Shown: positions 29,884 to 40,973, counted from the first letter of the stretch. The stretch: DNA of 64,000 nucleotides from an uncultured Oscillospiraceae bacterium (GCA_947625045.1 CANQMW010000001.1:1-64000); one strand, 5' to 3'. Notes: generated by a model from the sequence alone, not told the origin. Numbers and translations: made by a program.

Positions 29884-32664
29884 ATGATCCTGGACAAGAT
29901 TTTCGGCAGCCACTCGGCCCGCGAGGTGAAAAAGCTCCGTCCCCTGGCGGACAAGATCGTGGCCCTGGAGGACGAATATAAGGCCCTGACCGATGAACAG
30001 CTCAAGGCCAAGACAGCCCAATTCAAGGCCCGCCTCGCGGCGGGGGAGACCACCGACGACATCCTTCCCGAGGCCTTCGCCACCGTGCGGGAGGCGGCGG
30101 ACCGGGTGCTGGGCATGCGGCCGTTCTACGTGCAGCTTCTGGGCGGCATCGTCCTGCATCAGGGGCGCATCGCCGAGATGAAGACCGGCGAGGGCAAGAC
30201 CCTTGTGGCCGTGCTGCCCAGCTACCTGAACGCCCTGGAGGGCAAGGGCGTGCACATCGTCACCGTGAACGACTACCTGGCCCGGCGCGACTCGGAGTGG
30301 ATGGGCAAGGTCCATCGTTTCCTGGGCCTGGAGGTGGGCCTCATCGTCCACGGCCTCACCCGGGAGGAGCGGCAGAAGGCCTATAACGCCGACATCACCT
30401 ACGGCACCAACAACGAGCTGGGCTTCGACTACCTGCGGGACAACATGGCCCTCTACAAGCGGGACATGGTCCAGCGGGGCCATTTCTTCGCCATCGTGGA
30501 CGAGGTGGACTCCATCCTCATCGACGAGGCCCGCACCCCCCTCATCATCTCCGGCCAGGGGGATGAGAGCACCGACATGTACCGCCAGGTGGACGACTTC
30601 GTCTGCCGCCTGCGCAAGGGCACGGTGGTGGCCGTGGAGGAGAAGGAGGAGTTCGAGGAGGCGGATGAAAACGCCGACTACCTGGTGGACGAGAAAGCCC
30701 GCACCGCCACCCTGACCGCCAACGGCATCGCCAAGGCGGAGCAGTACTTCGGCGTGGAGAACCTGTCCGACCTGGAGAACACCACCCTGACCCACCACAT
30801 CAACCAGGCCATCAAGGCCCACGGCGTCATGAAGCGGGATATCGACTACGTTGTGAAGGACAACGAGGTCATCATCGTGGACGAGTTCACCGGCCGGCTC
30901 ATGCTGGGCCGCCGGTATTCCGAGGGCCTGCATCAGGCTATCGAGGCCAAGGAGCGGGTGGAGGTCCAGCGGGAGAACAAGACCCTGGCCACCATCACCT
31001 TCCAGAACTATTTCCGCCTTTATGAAAAGCTCTCCGGCATGACGGGCACCGCCCTCACCGAGGAGGAGGAATTCACCTCCATCTACAACCTGGACATCAT
31101 CGAGGTGCCTACCAACAAGCCGGTCATCCGCATTGACAGCCCCGACGTAGTGTACAAAAACGAGGCGGGGAAGAACCGGGCCATCATCCGCCAGATCATC
31201 GAGTGCCATGAAAAGGGCCAGCCGGTGCTGGTGGGCACGGTGAGCATCGAGAAAAGCGAATACCTCTCCGGCCTCCTGAAGCGCCAGGGCGTGCCCCACA
31301 ACGTGCTGAACGCCAAGCACCATGAAAAGGAAGCGGAGATCGTGGCCCAGGCAGGCAAGCTGGGGGCGGTCACCATCGCCACCAACATGGCCGGCCGCGG
31401 CACGGATATCATGCTGGGCGGCAACGCCGAGTACCTGGCCCGGCAGGACCTGAAAAAGGCCGGGTTCGACGAGGAGGTCATCGCCGAGGCCACGGGCTTT
31501 GCCGACACCGACGACGAGACCATCCTGGAAGCCCGGAAGATGTTCGCCGAGCGCCAGGCAGAGCACAAGAAGGTCACCTCCGCCGAGGCCGAGCAGGTCC
31601 GGGCGGCGGGCGGCCTGTTCATCCTGGGCACCGAGCGCCATGAGGCCCGGCGCATCGACAACCAGCTCCGGGGCCGTTCCGGCCGCCAGGGCGACCCGGG
31701 CCAGAGCCGGTTCTTCATTGCCATGACCGACGACGTGATGCGCCTGTTCGGCTCCCAGCGGATCATGGGCATGATGGAGACACTGGGCCTGGACGAGGAC
31801 ACCCCCATCGACCAGAAGATGCTCTCCAACGCCATCGAGCAGGCCCAGAAGACCGTGGAGAGCCGGAACTTCCAGGCCCGGAAGAACACCCTGGAATACG
31901 ACGACGTGATGAACGTGCAGCGGAACATCATCTACGAACAGCGCCGGAAGGTGCTGGACGGGGAGGATATCCGCGGGTATGTGCACAATATGATCGAGGA
32001 CGTGATACGCTCCGATGTGTCCGACGGCCTGGGCCACACCGGCCATCCCGAGAGCGCCGAGCAGCTGGAGGAGATGCTGGAGCCCTTCTACCAGACCTTC
32101 CTGACCCGGGGCCAGATCGCTGTGCCCGAGCAGGGCCTGTCCGCCCTGACCGTGGACGCCCTCAGCGAAAAGCTCCTGGCCATCGCCGACCAGGTCTACG
32201 CCCGCCGGGAGCAGGAGTTCGGCCTCATGCCCGACGGCACGCCCCTCATGCGGGAGCTGGAGCGGGTGGTCATGCTCCGGGTGGTGGACGAGTACTGGAT
32301 GGACCACATCGATGCCATGGACGACCTGCGCCAGGGCATCGGCCTGCGGGCCTATGGGAACGTGAAGCCCGTGGACGCCTACAAGCAGGAGGGCTTCGAG
32401 ATGTTCGAGGCCATGATCAACGGCATCAAGGCCGAGGTGGTCCGGCGCATCTTCACCGTCCGGGTCCGCAAGGAGCAGACCATCGAGCGCAAGGCCGCCG
32501 CCAAGGCCAACGTCAACAACGTGGGCGGCGACAGCTCCGCCAAGCGCCAGCCCATCAAAAAGATCAAAAAGCCCGGCCGCAACGACCCCTGCCCCTGCGG
32601 CAAGTGGAAGGCCGACGGCAGCCGACCGCTCAAATATAAAGAGTGCTGCGGCCGCAATGAGTGA
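29884..32664 (+). CDS. secA: Preprotein translocase ATPase SecA
   Basis: A 926-residue motor that drives unfolded preproteins through SecYEG (secY is at 45417). The N-terminal nucleotide-binding domain has [14 protein letters not shown] (Walker A) and [17 protein letters not shown] (DEAD-like Walker B). The preprotein cross-linking domain and the NBD2 motif [13 protein letters not shown] follow, then a C-terminal zinc-binding SEC-C motif (CPCGKWK...CC). ATG 29884 gives the usual N-terminus. A longer frame from 29782 is rejected because it adds unrelated sequence. Confidence 0.98.
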   Translation: MILDKIFGSHSAREVKKLRPLADKIVALEDEYKALTDEQLKAKTAQFKARLAAGETTDDILPEAFATVREAADRVLGMRPFYVQLLGGIVLHQGRIAEMKTGEGKTLVAVLPSYLNALEGKGVHIVTVNDYLARRDSEWMGKVHRFLGLEVGLIVHGLTREERQKAYNADITYGTNNELGFDYLRDNMALYKRDMVQRGHFFAIVDEVDSILIDEARTPLIISGQGDESTDMYRQVDDFVCRLRKGTVVAVEEKEEFEEADENADYLVDEKARTATLTANGIAKAEQYFGVENLSDLENTTLTHHINQAIKAHGVMKRDIDYVVKDNEVIIVDEFTGRLMLGRRYSEGLHQAIEAKERVEVQRENKTLATITFQNYFRLYEKLSGMTGTALTEEEEFTSIYNLDIIEVPTNKPVIRIDSPDVVYKNEAGKNRAIIRQIIECHEKGQPVLVGTVSIEKSEYLSGLLKRQGVPHNVLNAKHHEKEAEIVAQAGKLGAVTIATNMAGRGTDIMLGGNAEYLARQDLKKAGFDEEVIAEATGFADTDDETILEARKMFAERQAEHKKVTSAEAEQVRAAGGLFILGTERHEARRIDNQLRGRSGRQGDPGQSRFFIAMTDDVMRLFGSQRIMGMMETLGLDEDTPIDQKMLSNAIEQAQKTVESRNFQARKNTLEYDDVMNVQRNIIYEQRRKVLDGEDIRGYVHNMIEDVIRSDVSDGLGHTGHPESAEQLEEMLEPFYQTFLTRGQIAVPEQGLSALTVDALSEKLLAIADQVYARREQEFGLMPDGTPLMRELERVVMLRVVDEYWMDHIDAMDDLRQGIGLRAYGNVKPVDAYKQEGFEMFEAMINGIKAEVVRRIFTVRVRKEQTIERKAAAKANVNNVGGDSSAKRQPIKKIKKPGRNDPCPCGKWKADGSRPLKYKECCGRNE

Positions 32665-33442
32665 TATGGCCGCGGAGATACTGCAAAGCAAGCTCCTGAC
32701 CTGCCCCCATGGGTTTTCCACCCGGCGGGGTGGGGTGAGTAAGGGCATATTTGAGAGCCTCAATCTGAGCGCTACCCGGGGCGACGCGTTTGAAAACGTC
32801 CGGGAGAACTGGCGGCGCTTCGGCGCCGCGGCAGGCATCGGCACCGCCCGGTTCGTCCATGGCCGCCAGGTCCACGGCGTCACCGTGCGCATCGCCCACA
32901 GGGAGGACGCCCATTCCATCGGCGAGCCGGCCCCGTGGGATGGGGCGGACGGGTACGTGACGGCGGAGAAGGGCCTGCCTCTTGCGGTGTTCACCGCCGA
33001 CTGCACGCCCCTTCTCATGCTGGACCCCGCTGCCGGGGTCATCGCCGCGGTCCACTGCGGCTGGCGCAGCACGGTGGCGGACATTGAGAAAAATGCCGTG
33101 GAGGCCATGGTCTCCCTGGGGGCGGACCCCTGGCATATCCGCGCCGCCATCGGCCCCGGCATCCGGCGGTGCTGTTTTCAGACCGGGCCGGAGGTGCCCC
33201 AGGCCATAGAGAAGCTTCTGAATGGAGAAACCGAGGGCCTTTATGGCCCCGACGAGCGGGAAGCGGGCAAATACCGGGTGGACCTGCCCGGCGCCGTGCA
33301 CAGAAGGCTCCTGCAGCTGGGCCTTTCGGAGGAGAATATCGACGAGCTGGGGGTGTGCACTATGTGCCATCCCGACCGGTTCTGGTCCCACCGCTCCATG
33401 GGGGCGGACCGGGGCTCCCAGGCCAATCTGATCATGCTATGA
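32657..33442 (+). CDS. pgeF: Peptidoglycan editing factor/polyphenol oxidase family (YfiH, LACC1-like)
   Basis: A 261-residue Cu/Zn-binding family protein. Motifs include [41 protein letters not shown] and [12 protein letters not shown], with the conserved His/Cys/His metal set. Family members act on purine nucleosides (LACC1-like) and in E. coli clip wrongly placed residues from cell-wall precursors. It overlaps the secA end by 8 nt and the next lipoprotein gene by 4 nt. Confidence 0.93.
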   Translation: MSDMAAEILQSKLLTCPHGFSTRRGGVSKGIFESLNLSATRGDAFENVRENWRRFGAAAGIGTARFVHGRQVHGVTVRIAHREDAHSIGEPAPWDGADGYVTAEKGLPLAVFTADCTPLLMLDPAAGVIAAVHCGWRSTVADIEKNAVEAMVSLGADPWHIRAAIGPGIRRCCFQTGPEVPQAIEKLLNGETEGLYGPDEREAGKYRVDLPGAVHRRLLQLGLSEENIDELGVCTMCHPDRFWSHRSMGADRGSQANLIML

Positions 33443-35043
33443 GACCTTTTTTGAAGAAAACCATATGCCTGCTGCTGGCCGGGGCGCTTGCCCTGAGCGT
33501 CGCCGGGTGCGACCTGCACATGGAGATGCCGGTGGAGGTATCCGAATCGGCCGAGGCCTCGCCCACCCCCGCCCCGGCGGAGGGCCAGAGCATCGGCCAG
33601 GCCCTGGCGGACACCTATAAGGCGGACCATATCTTCTCCCTCAACTGCGTGGACGGAGAGTCCTTCAACCCCTATACCACCAACAGCCACTGGAACAAGG
33701 TGGTGAGCATGCTCATGTATGAGACGCTGGTGAACGCGGACAGCTCCTTCGAGGCGCAGCCCAACCTGGTGACCAGCTGGCAGACCGAGGACGGCATGCA
33801 CTGGACGTTTTACGTGGACACCTCCCGGAAGTTCCACTCCGGCGGCCATATGACCGGCTCCGACGCCGTGGCCACCATCGACCAGGCCCGGTACAGCGAC
33901 CGGTACGCCAAGCGCTTCGCCAACGTCACCAGCGTCGGCTACCTGGACGAGGAGAGCTTCACCGTCACCCTCAGCCAGCCCAACTGGCGGTTTTATGAGC
34001 TTCTCACCATCCCCTGCGTGGAGAGCGGCAGCGGCTACTCCAGCCTCCCCTCCGGCACGGGGCCCTATAAGCTCAACAGCCGGGGCAACGCCCTGGACCT
34101 GGACCCCAACTACCCCGGCGCCGGGGCCATGAGCCTGAAGACCATACATCTAAAAAAATATGTGGCCTCGGAGGATATCCTCCAGGCCTTTGAGGACTCC
34201 TACCTGGACCTGGTGACCAACAATCCCATGGACATGTCCAGCCTGGGCTACTCCACGTCCAACATCATAAAATATGTGGACACCACCAACCTGCACTATG
34301 TGGGCTACAACGCCATGAGCCCTATCTTCGGCCAGGGCATATACCGCTCCATCGTCACCTACGCCATCGACCGGGCCACTATCGTCTCCGGCGCCATGCA
34401 GGGCTCGGCGGAGGTGGCAGAGCTGCCCATCCACCCCAGCAGCGCCCTGTACCCCAAGTCCATCGCCCGGACCCTGGGGTATTCCCGGGACAGCCTGGAC
34501 ATCGCCCTGCAGAACCTGGGAGCCACGGATGTGGACTACGACGGGGTCATCGAGCTGGGAGGCATCCCCGCCAACGTGATATTCCTGGTCTGCTCCGACA
34601 GCCCGGCCAAGCTGGCCGCCGCCCGGCAGATCGCCGGTGTGCTCCGGGACATCGGCTTCAACGTGACCATGCGGGAGCTCAATTCCGCCGACTTCGACGC
34701 GGCGCTGAAGGACGGGGGCTACGACCTATATTACGCCGAGGTGAAGATATGCAACGACTGGGACCTGTCCCAGCTGGTTACCCCCGGCGGCAGCCTCAAT
34801 TTCGGCGGCATCTCCGATCCCAACCTGACCGGATACATCCAGGCCTTCCTGGGCTCCACCGGGGACAACCTGGCGATCAGCACGGAAAATCTCTACCAGT
34901 ACATCGCCCAGACCGCCCCCATCACCGCCGTGTGCTTCGAGAAGACCCAGGTGCTCTACCACCGGGGCGTATTGAGCACCATCAGCCCCAACCAGGACAA
35001 CTTCTTCGTGGACATCCGGGATTGGAAAGTGGACTTGGACTAA
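33439..35043 (+). CDS. Family 5 extracellular solute-binding lipoprotein
   Basis: A 534-residue peptide/nickel-type substrate-binding protein. Lipoprotein signal with lipobox SVAGC (Cys at ~23) then a Pro-rich linker. The family 5 pattern follows: YETLVNADSSFEAQPNLVTSW, WTFYVDTSRKFHSGGHMTGSDAV and later VTYAIDRATIVSGAMQG. No permease or ATPase genes are next to it, so the partner transporter is elsewhere. ATGA overlap with pgeF. Confidence 0.9.
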   Translation: MRPFLKKTICLLLAGALALSVAGCDLHMEMPVEVSESAEASPTPAPAEGQSIGQALADTYKADHIFSLNCVDGESFNPYTTNSHWNKVVSMLMYETLVNADSSFEAQPNLVTSWQTEDGMHWTFYVDTSRKFHSGGHMTGSDAVATIDQARYSDRYAKRFANVTSVGYLDEESFTVTLSQPNWRFYELLTIPCVESGSGYSSLPSGTGPYKLNSRGNALDLDPNYPGAGAMSLKTIHLKKYVASEDILQAFEDSYLDLVTNNPMDMSSLGYSTSNIIKYVDTTNLHYVGYNAMSPIFGQGIYRSIVTYAIDRATIVSGAMQGSAEVAELPIHPSSALYPKSIARTLGYSRDSLDIALQNLGATDVDYDGVIELGGIPANVIFLVCSDSPAKLAAARQIAGVLRDIGFNVTMRELNSADFDAALKDGGYDLYYAEVKICNDWDLSQLVTPGGSLNFGGISDPNLTGYIQAFLGSTGDNLAISTENLYQYIAQTAPITAVCFEKTQVLYHRGVLSTISPNQDNFFVDIRDWKVDLD

Positions 35044-35111
35044 GGGATACTACATATTATAAATATGAGCCGCCCCAGGGCGGAGAGATATAGAAAACGG
35101 GGGATAGACCT

Positions 35112-35498
35112 ATGACTGACCGGGAGCTTCTCAACAAGGCGCGGGAGGCCGCGCAGAACGCCTATGTGCCCTATTCCCACTTTCCCGTGGGGGCCGCGCT
35201 GGAGTGCGCCGACGGGACGGTGTACACCGGCTGCAACGTGGAGAACGGCGCCTTGGGCTCCACCATATGCGCCGAACGCACCGCCGTGGTGAAGGCCGTC
35301 AGCGAGGGCCGGCGCAAGTTCGTCCGCATCGCCATTTATGGAGAAGGGGAGAACTACTGCATGCCCTGCGGCGCCTGCCGGCAGGTGCTCAGCGAATTCG
35401 TGGGCCAGGGGGATATGGAGGTACTTTGCACCCGCTCCGGCGGCCGGTATGTGTCCTATAGGCTGAGCCAGCTCATGCCCCATCCCTTCGAGCTCTGA
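35112..35498 (+). CDS. cdd: Cytidine deaminase
   Basis: A 128-residue zinc enzyme that deaminates cytidine and deoxycytidine in pyrimidine salvage. Catalytic motifs CNVENGALGSTICAERTA (active Glu and first zinc ligand) and MPCGACRQ (two zinc Cys) are intact. Typical length for the small homotetrameric type. Confidence 0.97.
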   Translation: MTDRELLNKAREAAQNAYVPYSHFPVGAALECADGTVYTGCNVENGALGSTICAERTAVVKAVSEGRRKFVRIAIYGEGENYCMPCGACRQVLSEFVGQGDMEVLCTRSGGRYVSYRLSQLMPHPFEL

Positions 35499-35526
35499 AT
35501 ATTCAAAAATTTTTTCATAAATTGGA

Positions 35527-35556
35527 AAATCCCCCTTGACGTAAAGGGGGATTTTT
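35527..35556 (+). terminator. Terminator of cdd overlapping the next promoter
   Basis: An 11-bp perfect stem AAATCCCCCTT/AAGGGGGATTT with a 6-nt loop, then TT. Confidence 0.88.
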
Positions 35557-35564
35557 GTTATAGT
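35536..35564 (+). promoter_or_regulatory. Main promoter of the ribosomal protein operon
   Basis: TTGACG (35536-35541), 17-bp spacer, TATAGT (35559-35564). The -35 box is part of the cdd terminator loop and stem. Confidence 0.8.
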
Positions 35565-35841
35565 ACAAAAGCGCGCTGCTCCGGCGGGAGCATTGCGCCA
35601 TGCGATGAACCGGGAGATTGCGCCGACGGGCGGGAACTTCCGGGGAGCAGTCCGGGGGCCGGAAGGCCCTGGAATCGGACGGAACGGTCAAGCTGTACCG
35701 CGTATATCGCCTGAGAGAAAAACACCGGCGGAGCCGGTATGTTTTTTGGGGCAGGGTCTGATACGCACGGAACAGTGTACAGATTTGACCGGCAGCCGTG
35801 CGGGAATACGTAAAACTCGTACAAAACAATGGAGGAAAACA
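35565..35841 (+). promoter_or_regulatory. Long rpsJ leader with attenuator-like hairpin
   Basis: About 270 nt of untranslated leader. At 35724-35747 a 6-bp hairpin ACCGGC/GCCGGT with a 3-nt loop is followed closely by six T residues, which looks like an intrinsic terminator inside the leader. No good ORF. This may be an attenuation control region. Confidence 0.55.
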
Positions 35842-36156
35842 ATGGCAACCAACAAGAAAATGATCCGCATCCGCCTGAAGGCCTATGACCACCAGCTGAT
35901 CGACAAGGCCGCCGAGACCATCGTGGAGACCGCCAAGCGCACTGAGGCCCGGGTTTCCGGCCCCATCCCCCTGCCCACGAGGAAGGAGGTCGTCACCATC
36001 CTGCGCGCCGTCCACAAAGATAAGGACAGCCGTGAGCAGTTCGAGCGCCGCACCCACAAGCGCCTCATCGACATCATGAACCCCACCCAGAAGACGGTGG
36101 AGGCCCTGATGAGCCTGGAGCTGCCCGCCGGTGTGGAGATCGAGATCAAGCTGTAA
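35842..36156 (+). CDS. rpsJ: 30S ribosomal protein S10
   Basis: 104 residues, full length, with [20 protein letters not shown] and [16 protein letters not shown]. It is part of the 30S head and, as NusE, of antitermination complexes. First gene of the super-operon. ATG 35842 follows GGAGG; the longer upstream frame is leader. Confidence 0.98.
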   Translation: MATNKKMIRIRLKAYDHQLIDKAAETIVETAKRTEARVSGPIPLPTRKEVVTILRAVHKDKDSREQFERRTHKRLIDIMNPTQKTVEALMSLELPAGVEIEIKL

Positions 36157-36266
36157 GGCACACATTTTAATTTAGTAAGCAAACCCGCAAGTCTGCATGA
36201 GCAGACGGGTCATGTTGCGCGGCCGCCGTTACCGGCCGAACAACCAATAACCGAAGGAGGAAAGCA

Positions 36267-36989
36267 ATGAATAAAGCCATCATTGGCAAGAAGGTCGGGA
36301 TGACCCAGATCTTCGACGAGACGGGCAAGGTCGTTCCCGTCACGGTCATCGAGGCCGGCCCCTGCGTGGTCGCCCAGAAGAAGACCGTGGAGAAGGAAGG
36401 CTACGACGCCGTCCAGCTGGGCTTTGAGGACATCGCCCAGAAGAAGCTCACCAAGCCCGAGAAGGGCCACCTGGAGAAAGCCGGCGTGGAGCCGAAGAAG
36501 CACCTGCACGAGTTCAAGCTGGACAACGCCGCCGAGATGAACGTGGGTGACGTGCTGAAGGCGGACGTGTTCGCCGAGGGCGACCACGTGGACGTCACCG
36601 GCGTCAGCAAGGGCAAGGGTTACGCCGGCGTCATCAAGCGCTGGGGCGCCCAGCGCACCCCCACCAGCCACGGCGGCGGCCCGGTCCACCGGCACGCCGG
36701 CTCCATGGGCTCGTCCACCGATCCCTCCCGCATCTTCAAGGGCAAGATCGGCGCCGGCCACATGGGCGTGGAGCAGGTCACCGTCCAGAACCTGGACGTG
36801 GTGAAGGTGGATCCCGAGATGAACATGATCGTCCTGCGGGGCGCGGTCCCCGGGCCCAAGGGCGGCATCGTCTACATCAAGTCCACTGTCAAGAAGATCG
36901 TTGAGAAGCACGCGGCGGCCGGCGTCAGCGTCAACCCCCAGAAGCAGTCCGGGCGCAACCCCCAGAAGGCCTCTGCGCGTAGCCATTAA
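36267..36989 (+). CDS. rplC: 50S ribosomal protein L3
   Basis: 240 residues. KAIIGKKVGMTQIFDETGK at the start and the conserved loop with GGGPVHRHAGSMG confirm L3, which nucleates 50S assembly near the peptidyl-transferase centre. The Lys/Ser/Arg-rich C-terminal tail is slightly longer than usual. Confidence 0.98.
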   Translation: MNKAIIGKKVGMTQIFDETGKVVPVTVIEAGPCVVAQKKTVEKEGYDAVQLGFEDIAQKKLTKPEKGHLEKAGVEPKKHLHEFKLDNAAEMNVGDVLKADVFAEGDHVDVTGVSKGKGYAGVIKRWGAQRTPTSHGGGPVHRHAGSMGSSTDPSRIFKGKIGAGHMGVEQVTVQNLDVVKVDPEMNMIVLRGAVPGPKGGIVYIKSTVKKIVEKHAAAGVSVNPQKQSGRNPQKASARSH

Positions 36990-37007
36990 TGGAAAGGAGA
37001 GATCGAA

Positions 37008-37631
37008 ATGCCTAAAGCGAAATTGGTCGATATGGCCGGCAAGCAGATCGGCGAGTACGAGCTCTCCGAGGCCGTGTTCGGTCTGGAACCCAACGCATCC
37101 GTTCTGCATGACAGCGTAGTGAACTACCTCGCCAACCAGCGGCAGGGCACCCAGAGCGCCCTGACCAAGGGTGAGGTCTCCTACACAACCAAGAAGCCCT
37201 GGCGGCAGAAGGGCACCGGCCGTGCCCGCGCCGGCTATGCCGGCTCCCCCGTGTGGCGTCACGGCGGCGTGGCCTTTGCGCCCAAGCCCCGGGATTACAG
37301 CTACCGCCTGAACAAGAAGGCCAAGCGCCTGGCCCTCAAGAGCGCTCTGTCCAGCAAGGCGGCCGACGACGCCATCATCGTGGTGGACGGCCTGCACATG
37401 GACGAGATCAAGACCAAGACCTTCCAGAAGTTCCTGGGCGCCGCCGGTGTGGCCGGCAAGGCCCTGGTCATCACGGAGAACGTGGATGAGAACGTGCTGA
37501 AGTCCGCCCGCAACATCGCCGGCGTCAACGTCACCACCGCCACCATCCTCTCCCCGTACACGGTCCTCTGCGGCGGCACCCTTGTGGTGGACAAAGCGGC
37601 GGTCCAGAAAATCGAGGAGGTGTTTGCCTGA
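37008..37631 (+). CDS. rplD: 50S ribosomal protein L4
   Basis: 207 residues, normal length, with the KPWRQKGTGRARAGYAGSP exit-tunnel loop. In other bacteria L4 represses the S10 operon. Overlaps rplW start by one base (TGATG). Confidence 0.97.
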   Translation: MPKAKLVDMAGKQIGEYELSEAVFGLEPNASVLHDSVVNYLANQRQGTQSALTKGEVSYTTKKPWRQKGTGRARAGYAGSPVWRHGGVAFAPKPRDYSYRLNKKAKRLALKSALSSKAADDAIIVVDGLHMDEIKTKTFQKFLGAAGVAGKALVITENVDENVLKSARNIAGVNVTTATILSPYTVLCGGTLVVDKAAVQKIEEVFA

Positions 37632-37927
37632 TGAAGTCCGCTTATGACGTGATCATCAGCCCGGTCATCACCGAGCAGTCCATGGAGGACCAGGACATCA
37701 AGAAGTATGCCTTCAAGGTCGCCAGGGACGCCAACAAGATCGAGATCAAGAAGGCCATCGAGGAGATCTTCGGCGTGACCGTCATCAAGGTCACCACCAC
37801 CCACATGCGCGGCAAGAACCGCCAGCAGGGCCGCTTCCCCGCGGGGAAGAGCGCCAGCTGGAAGAAGGCCGTCGTGAAGCTCTCCGCCGACTCGAAGAAC
37901 ATTGAGATCTTCGACAGCATGGCGTAA
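37631..37927 (+). CDS. rplW: 50S ribosomal protein L23
   Basis: 98 residues, with [20 protein letters not shown] at the start. It lines the tunnel exit and contacts trigger factor and SRP. Confidence 0.97.
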   Translation: MKSAYDVIISPVITEQSMEDQDIKKYAFKVARDANKIEIKKAIEEIFGVTVIKVTTTHMRGKNRQQGRFPAGKSASWKKAVVKLSADSKNIEIFDSMA

Positions 37928-37941
37928 GGGAGGAAGAAGAC

Positions 37942-38778
37942 ATGGCTATCAAAACTTATAAGCCCGTTACGCCGTCCCGCCGGCATATGACCGTCTCCGG
38001 GTTCGAGGGCGTGGAGAAGCACGTTCGCTCCGAGCGCAGCCTCACCGAGACCGTCAAGAAGCACGCCGGCCGCAACAGCTACGGCCGCATCACCGTCCGC
38101 CACCACGGCGGCGGCAACAAGCAGAAGTACCGCGTCATCGACTGGAAGCGCTCCCGGGAGGGCGAGGCCGCTACCGTCCAGCGCCTGGAGTACGACCCCA
38201 ACCGCTCCGCGTTCATCGCGCTGCTCCAGTATCCTGACGGCGAGAAGGCCTATATCCTGGCTCCCGCCGGTCTGGCCGCGGGCGACACCGTGGAGGCCGG
38301 CCCCGCCGCCGACATCAAGCCCGGCAACTGCCTGCCTCTGGCCAACATCCCCGTGGGTACTGTCATCCACAACATCGAGATGTACCCCGGCAAGGGCGCC
38401 CAGCTGGTCCGTGCGGCCGGCAACGCCGCCCAGCTGATGGCGAAGGAAGGCAACATGGCCACCATCCGCATGCCCTCCGGCGAGATGCGCAAGATCCGCC
38501 TGGAGTGCAAGGCCACCGTGGGTCAGGTCGGCAACCCCGACCACGCCAATGTGGCCATCGGCAAGGCCGGCCGCAAGCGCCACATGGGCTGGCGGCCCAC
38601 CGTCCGCGGTTCCGTCATGAACCCGGTGGACCACCCCCACGGCGGCGGCGAGGGCAAGGCGCCCGTCGGCCGTCCCGGTCCTGTGACCCCCTGGGGCAAG
38701 CCCACTCTCGGCTACAAGACGCGCAAGAAGAAGAACGCTTCCGACAAGTTCATCGTCAAGCGCCGCAACGCCAAATAA
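37942..38778 (+). CDS. rplB: 50S ribosomal protein L2
   Basis: 278 residues. [18 protein letters not shown] and the C-terminal [20 protein letters not shown] with the functionally important His near the peptidyl-transferase centre are intact. Confidence 0.98.
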   Translation: MAIKTYKPVTPSRRHMTVSGFEGVEKHVRSERSLTETVKKHAGRNSYGRITVRHHGGGNKQKYRVIDWKRSREGEAATVQRLEYDPNRSAFIALLQYPDGEKAYILAPAGLAAGDTVEAGPAADIKPGNCLPLANIPVGTVIHNIEMYPGKGAQLVRAAGNAAQLMAKEGNMATIRMPSGEMRKIRLECKATVGQVGNPDHANVAIGKAGRKRHMGWRPTVRGSVMNPVDHPHGGGEGKAPVGRPGPVTPWGKPTLGYKTRKKKNASDKFIVKRRNAK

Positions 38779-38790
38779 GGAGGGAAGAAC

Positions 38791-39063
38791 ATGTCAAGAA
38801 GCATCAAGAAAGGTCCGTTCGCCGCTCCCGAGCTGTTGAAGCGCGTGGACGAGCTGAACAAGACGGGCGAAAAGAAGGTCCTGAAGACCTGGAGCCGCGC
38901 TTCCACCATTTTCCCGTCCTTCGTCGGTCACACCATCGCCGTCCACGACGGCCGCCGGCATGTCCCCGTGTATGTCACCGAGGATATGGTTGGCCACAAG
39001 CTGGGCGAGTTTGCTCCCACGCGTACCTTCCGGGGCCACGCGGGCAGCAAGACGACCAAGTAA
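38791..39063 (+). CDS. rpsS: 30S ribosomal protein S19
   Basis: 90 residues, begins [20 protein letters not shown] and contains [16 protein letters not shown]. 30S head protein that contacts S13 and tRNA. Confidence 0.98.
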   Translation: MSRSIKKGPFAAPELLKRVDELNKTGEKKVLKTWSRASTIFPSFVGHTIAVHDGRRHVPVYVTEDMVGHKLGEFAPTRTFRGHAGSKTTK

Positions 39064-39075
39064 GGGGGAACTGAC

Positions 39076-39411
39076 ATGGAAGCAACTGCGAAAGCGAAAT
39101 ATGTCCGCATTTCTCCCCGCAAGGCGCAGATCGTGTGCGAGCTCATCAAGGGCAAGGACACCAAGTACGCCGAGGCGATCCTCCGGAACACCCCGAAGGC
39201 CGCCAGCGAGCCGCTGCTGAAGCTCCTCAAGAGCGCCTGCGCCAACGCGGAGAACAATAACGAGATGGACCCCGACAACCTGGTGATCACCGAGTGCATC
39301 GCCACGGCGGGCCCCATCCTCAAGCGCGGCCAGCCCCGTGCCCACGGCCGCATGTTCCGCATCAACAAGCGCACCAGCCACCTCACCATGACCGTGGCTG
39401 AGAAAGAGTAA
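39076..39411 (+). CDS. rplV: 50S ribosomal protein L22
   Basis: 111 residues, with AKAKYVRISPRKAQIVCELI and the tunnel beta-hairpin region GQPRAHGRMFRINKRTSHLT. Confidence 0.97.
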   Translation: MEATAKAKYVRISPRKAQIVCELIKGKDTKYAEAILRNTPKAASEPLLKLLKSACANAENNNEMDPDNLVITECIATAGPILKRGQPRAHGRMFRINKRTSHLTMTVAEKE

Positions 39412-39426
39412 GGGAGGAGGCAGAAT

Positions 39427-40341
39427 ATGGGACAGAAAGTTCATCCCCACGGTATGCGCGTGGGCGTCATCAAGGATTGGGATTCCCGCTGGTATGCCCG
39501 TGCCGATAAGGTGGGCGACCTGTTGGTGGAAGACTACAAGATCCGCAACTACCTGAAGAAGACCCTCTATTCCGCCGGCGTTCCCACCATCGAGATAGAG
39601 CGCGACAGCACCAAGGTCCGCATCTTCATCCACTGCTCCCGTCCCGGCGTCGTGATCGGCAAGGGCGGCGCGGAGATCGAGCGCATCCGCCTCGAGGTGG
39701 AGAAGATGATCGGCAAGCCCGTGGCCCTGTCCATCGTGGAGGTCCGCACTCCCGACACCAACGCCCAGCTGGTGGCCGAGAACATCGCTGCCCAGCTTGA
39801 GAAGCGCATCGGCTTCCGCCGGGCCATGAAGAACGCCATCGGCCGCGCCATGCGCATGGGCGCCAAGGGCATCAAGGTCATGTGCGCCGGCCGTCTGGGC
39901 GGTGCCGAGATCGCCCGCTCCGAGAGCTATCACGAGGGCACTATCCCCCTGCAGACCATCCGTGCCGACATCGACTACGGCTTCGCTGAGGCGGCCACCA
40001 CCTACGGCCGCATCGGCGTGAAGGTCTGGATCTACAAGGGCGAGGTCCTCACCACCACCCTGCGCACCACCCCCCGGGTCATGGATATGAACCGTCGGGA
40101 CGACCGCCGGCGTGACCGCCGGGACGGCCGGGGCCGCGACCGCCGGGATGGCCGGCCGGGCGGCTATAACCGCGACAACCGCGGCGGCCAGGGCGGTTAC
40201 AACCGGGGCGGTCAGGGCGGCTATAACCGCGACAACCGCCAGGGCGGCTACAACCGTGACGGCGCCCGTCCCGCGGGTCCCCGTCCCGCCGCTCCCCGTG
40301 CGGCAGCTCCTGCCGCTCCCAAGGAAGGAGGCAACGCATAA
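39427..40341 (+). CDS. rpsC: 30S ribosomal protein S3 with an RGG/GYNR-rich C-terminal extension
   Basis: 304 residues. Residues 1-~220 are a normal S3: type II KH domain with [20 protein letters not shown], then the S3 C-terminal domain with [12 protein letters not shown] and [11 protein letters not shown]. It is followed by ~84 extra residues made of [11 protein letters not shown], four GYNR units and an Ala/Pro end. The extension has the composition of RNA-binding RGG regions. Typical S3 is ~210-235 residues. The stop overlaps the rplP ATG. Confidence 0.97.
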   Translation: MGQKVHPHGMRVGVIKDWDSRWYARADKVGDLLVEDYKIRNYLKKTLYSAGVPTIEIERDSTKVRIFIHCSRPGVVIGKGGAEIERIRLEVEKMIGKPVALSIVEVRTPDTNAQLVAENIAAQLEKRIGFRRAMKNAIGRAMRMGAKGIKVMCAGRLGGAEIARSESYHEGTIPLQTIRADIDYGFAEAATTYGRIGVKVWIYKGEVLTTTLRTTPRVMDMNRRDDRRRDRRDGRGRDRRDGRPGGYNRDNRGGQGGYNRGGQGGYNRDNRQGGYNRDGARPAGPRPAAPRAAAPAAPKEGGNA

Positions 40342-40790
40342 TGCTGATGCCTAAACGTGTGAAATACCGCCGCGTCCAGCGCGGCCGTATGCGGGGCAAG
40401 GCCTCCCGCGGCAATTTCGTCGCCTACGGCGATTACGGCATGGTGGCTACCGAGCCCTGCTGGATCACCGCCAACCAGATCGAGGCCGCCCGTGTGGCCA
40501 TCAACCGTTACCTGAAGCGCGGCGGACAGGTCTGGATCAAGATCTTCCCCGATAAGCCTGTTACGAAGAAGCCGGCTGAGACCCGTATGGGTTCCGGTAA
40601 GGGCGCTCCGGAGTTCTGGGTCGCTGTGGTCAAACCTGGCCGCGTGCTGTTCGAGATCGCCGGTGTGGACGAGGCCACGGCCCGCGAGGCCATCCGCCTT
40701 GCCAGCCACAAGCTGCCCTGCAAGACCAAATTCATCGCCCGCGAGGGTGTCGCGGCCGAGGAGACTGGAGGCGAAGCAGATGAAGGCTGA
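40341..40790 (+). CDS. rplP: 50S ribosomal protein L16
   Basis: 149 residues, begins [20 protein letters not shown] and contains [20 protein letters not shown] and [20 protein letters not shown]. It sits at the A site of the 50S. Overlaps rpmC by 11 nt. Confidence 0.98.
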   Translation: MLMPKRVKYRRVQRGRMRGKASRGNFVAYGDYGMVATEPCWITANQIEAARVAINRYLKRGGQVWIKIFPDKPVTKKPAETRMGSGKGAPEFWVAVVKPGRVLFEIAGVDEATAREAIRLASHKLPCKTKFIAREGVAAEETGGEADEG

Positions 40791-40971
40791 AGAGATACGC
40801 TCCCTGTCTGTGTCCGAGCTGGAGGGTAAGCTCGCTGAGCTCAAGAAAGACCTTTTCATGCTCCGCATGCAGCATGCCACCAATCATCTTGACAACCCCC
40901 TGAAGATCCCCGCTGTCCGCCGGGACATCGCCCGGGTGAAGACAGTCATCCGCGAGAAGAAGGAGGCCTGA
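40780..40971 (+). CDS. rpmC: 50S ribosomal protein L29
   Basis: 63 residues, starting at ATG 40780 ([20 protein letters not shown]). Helical hairpin at the tunnel exit. A longer frame upstream overlaps rplP and is rejected. Confidence 0.97.
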   Translation: MKAEEIRSLSVSELEGKLAELKKDLFMLRMQHATNHLDNPLKIPAVRRDIARVKTVIREKKEA

Positions 40972-40973
40972 AG

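Noticed and set aside
29878-33162. 1094-codon open frame antisense to secA
   Set aside because: It is the shadow of a GC-rich, codon-biased secA gene. It has no start signal and low-complexity translation.
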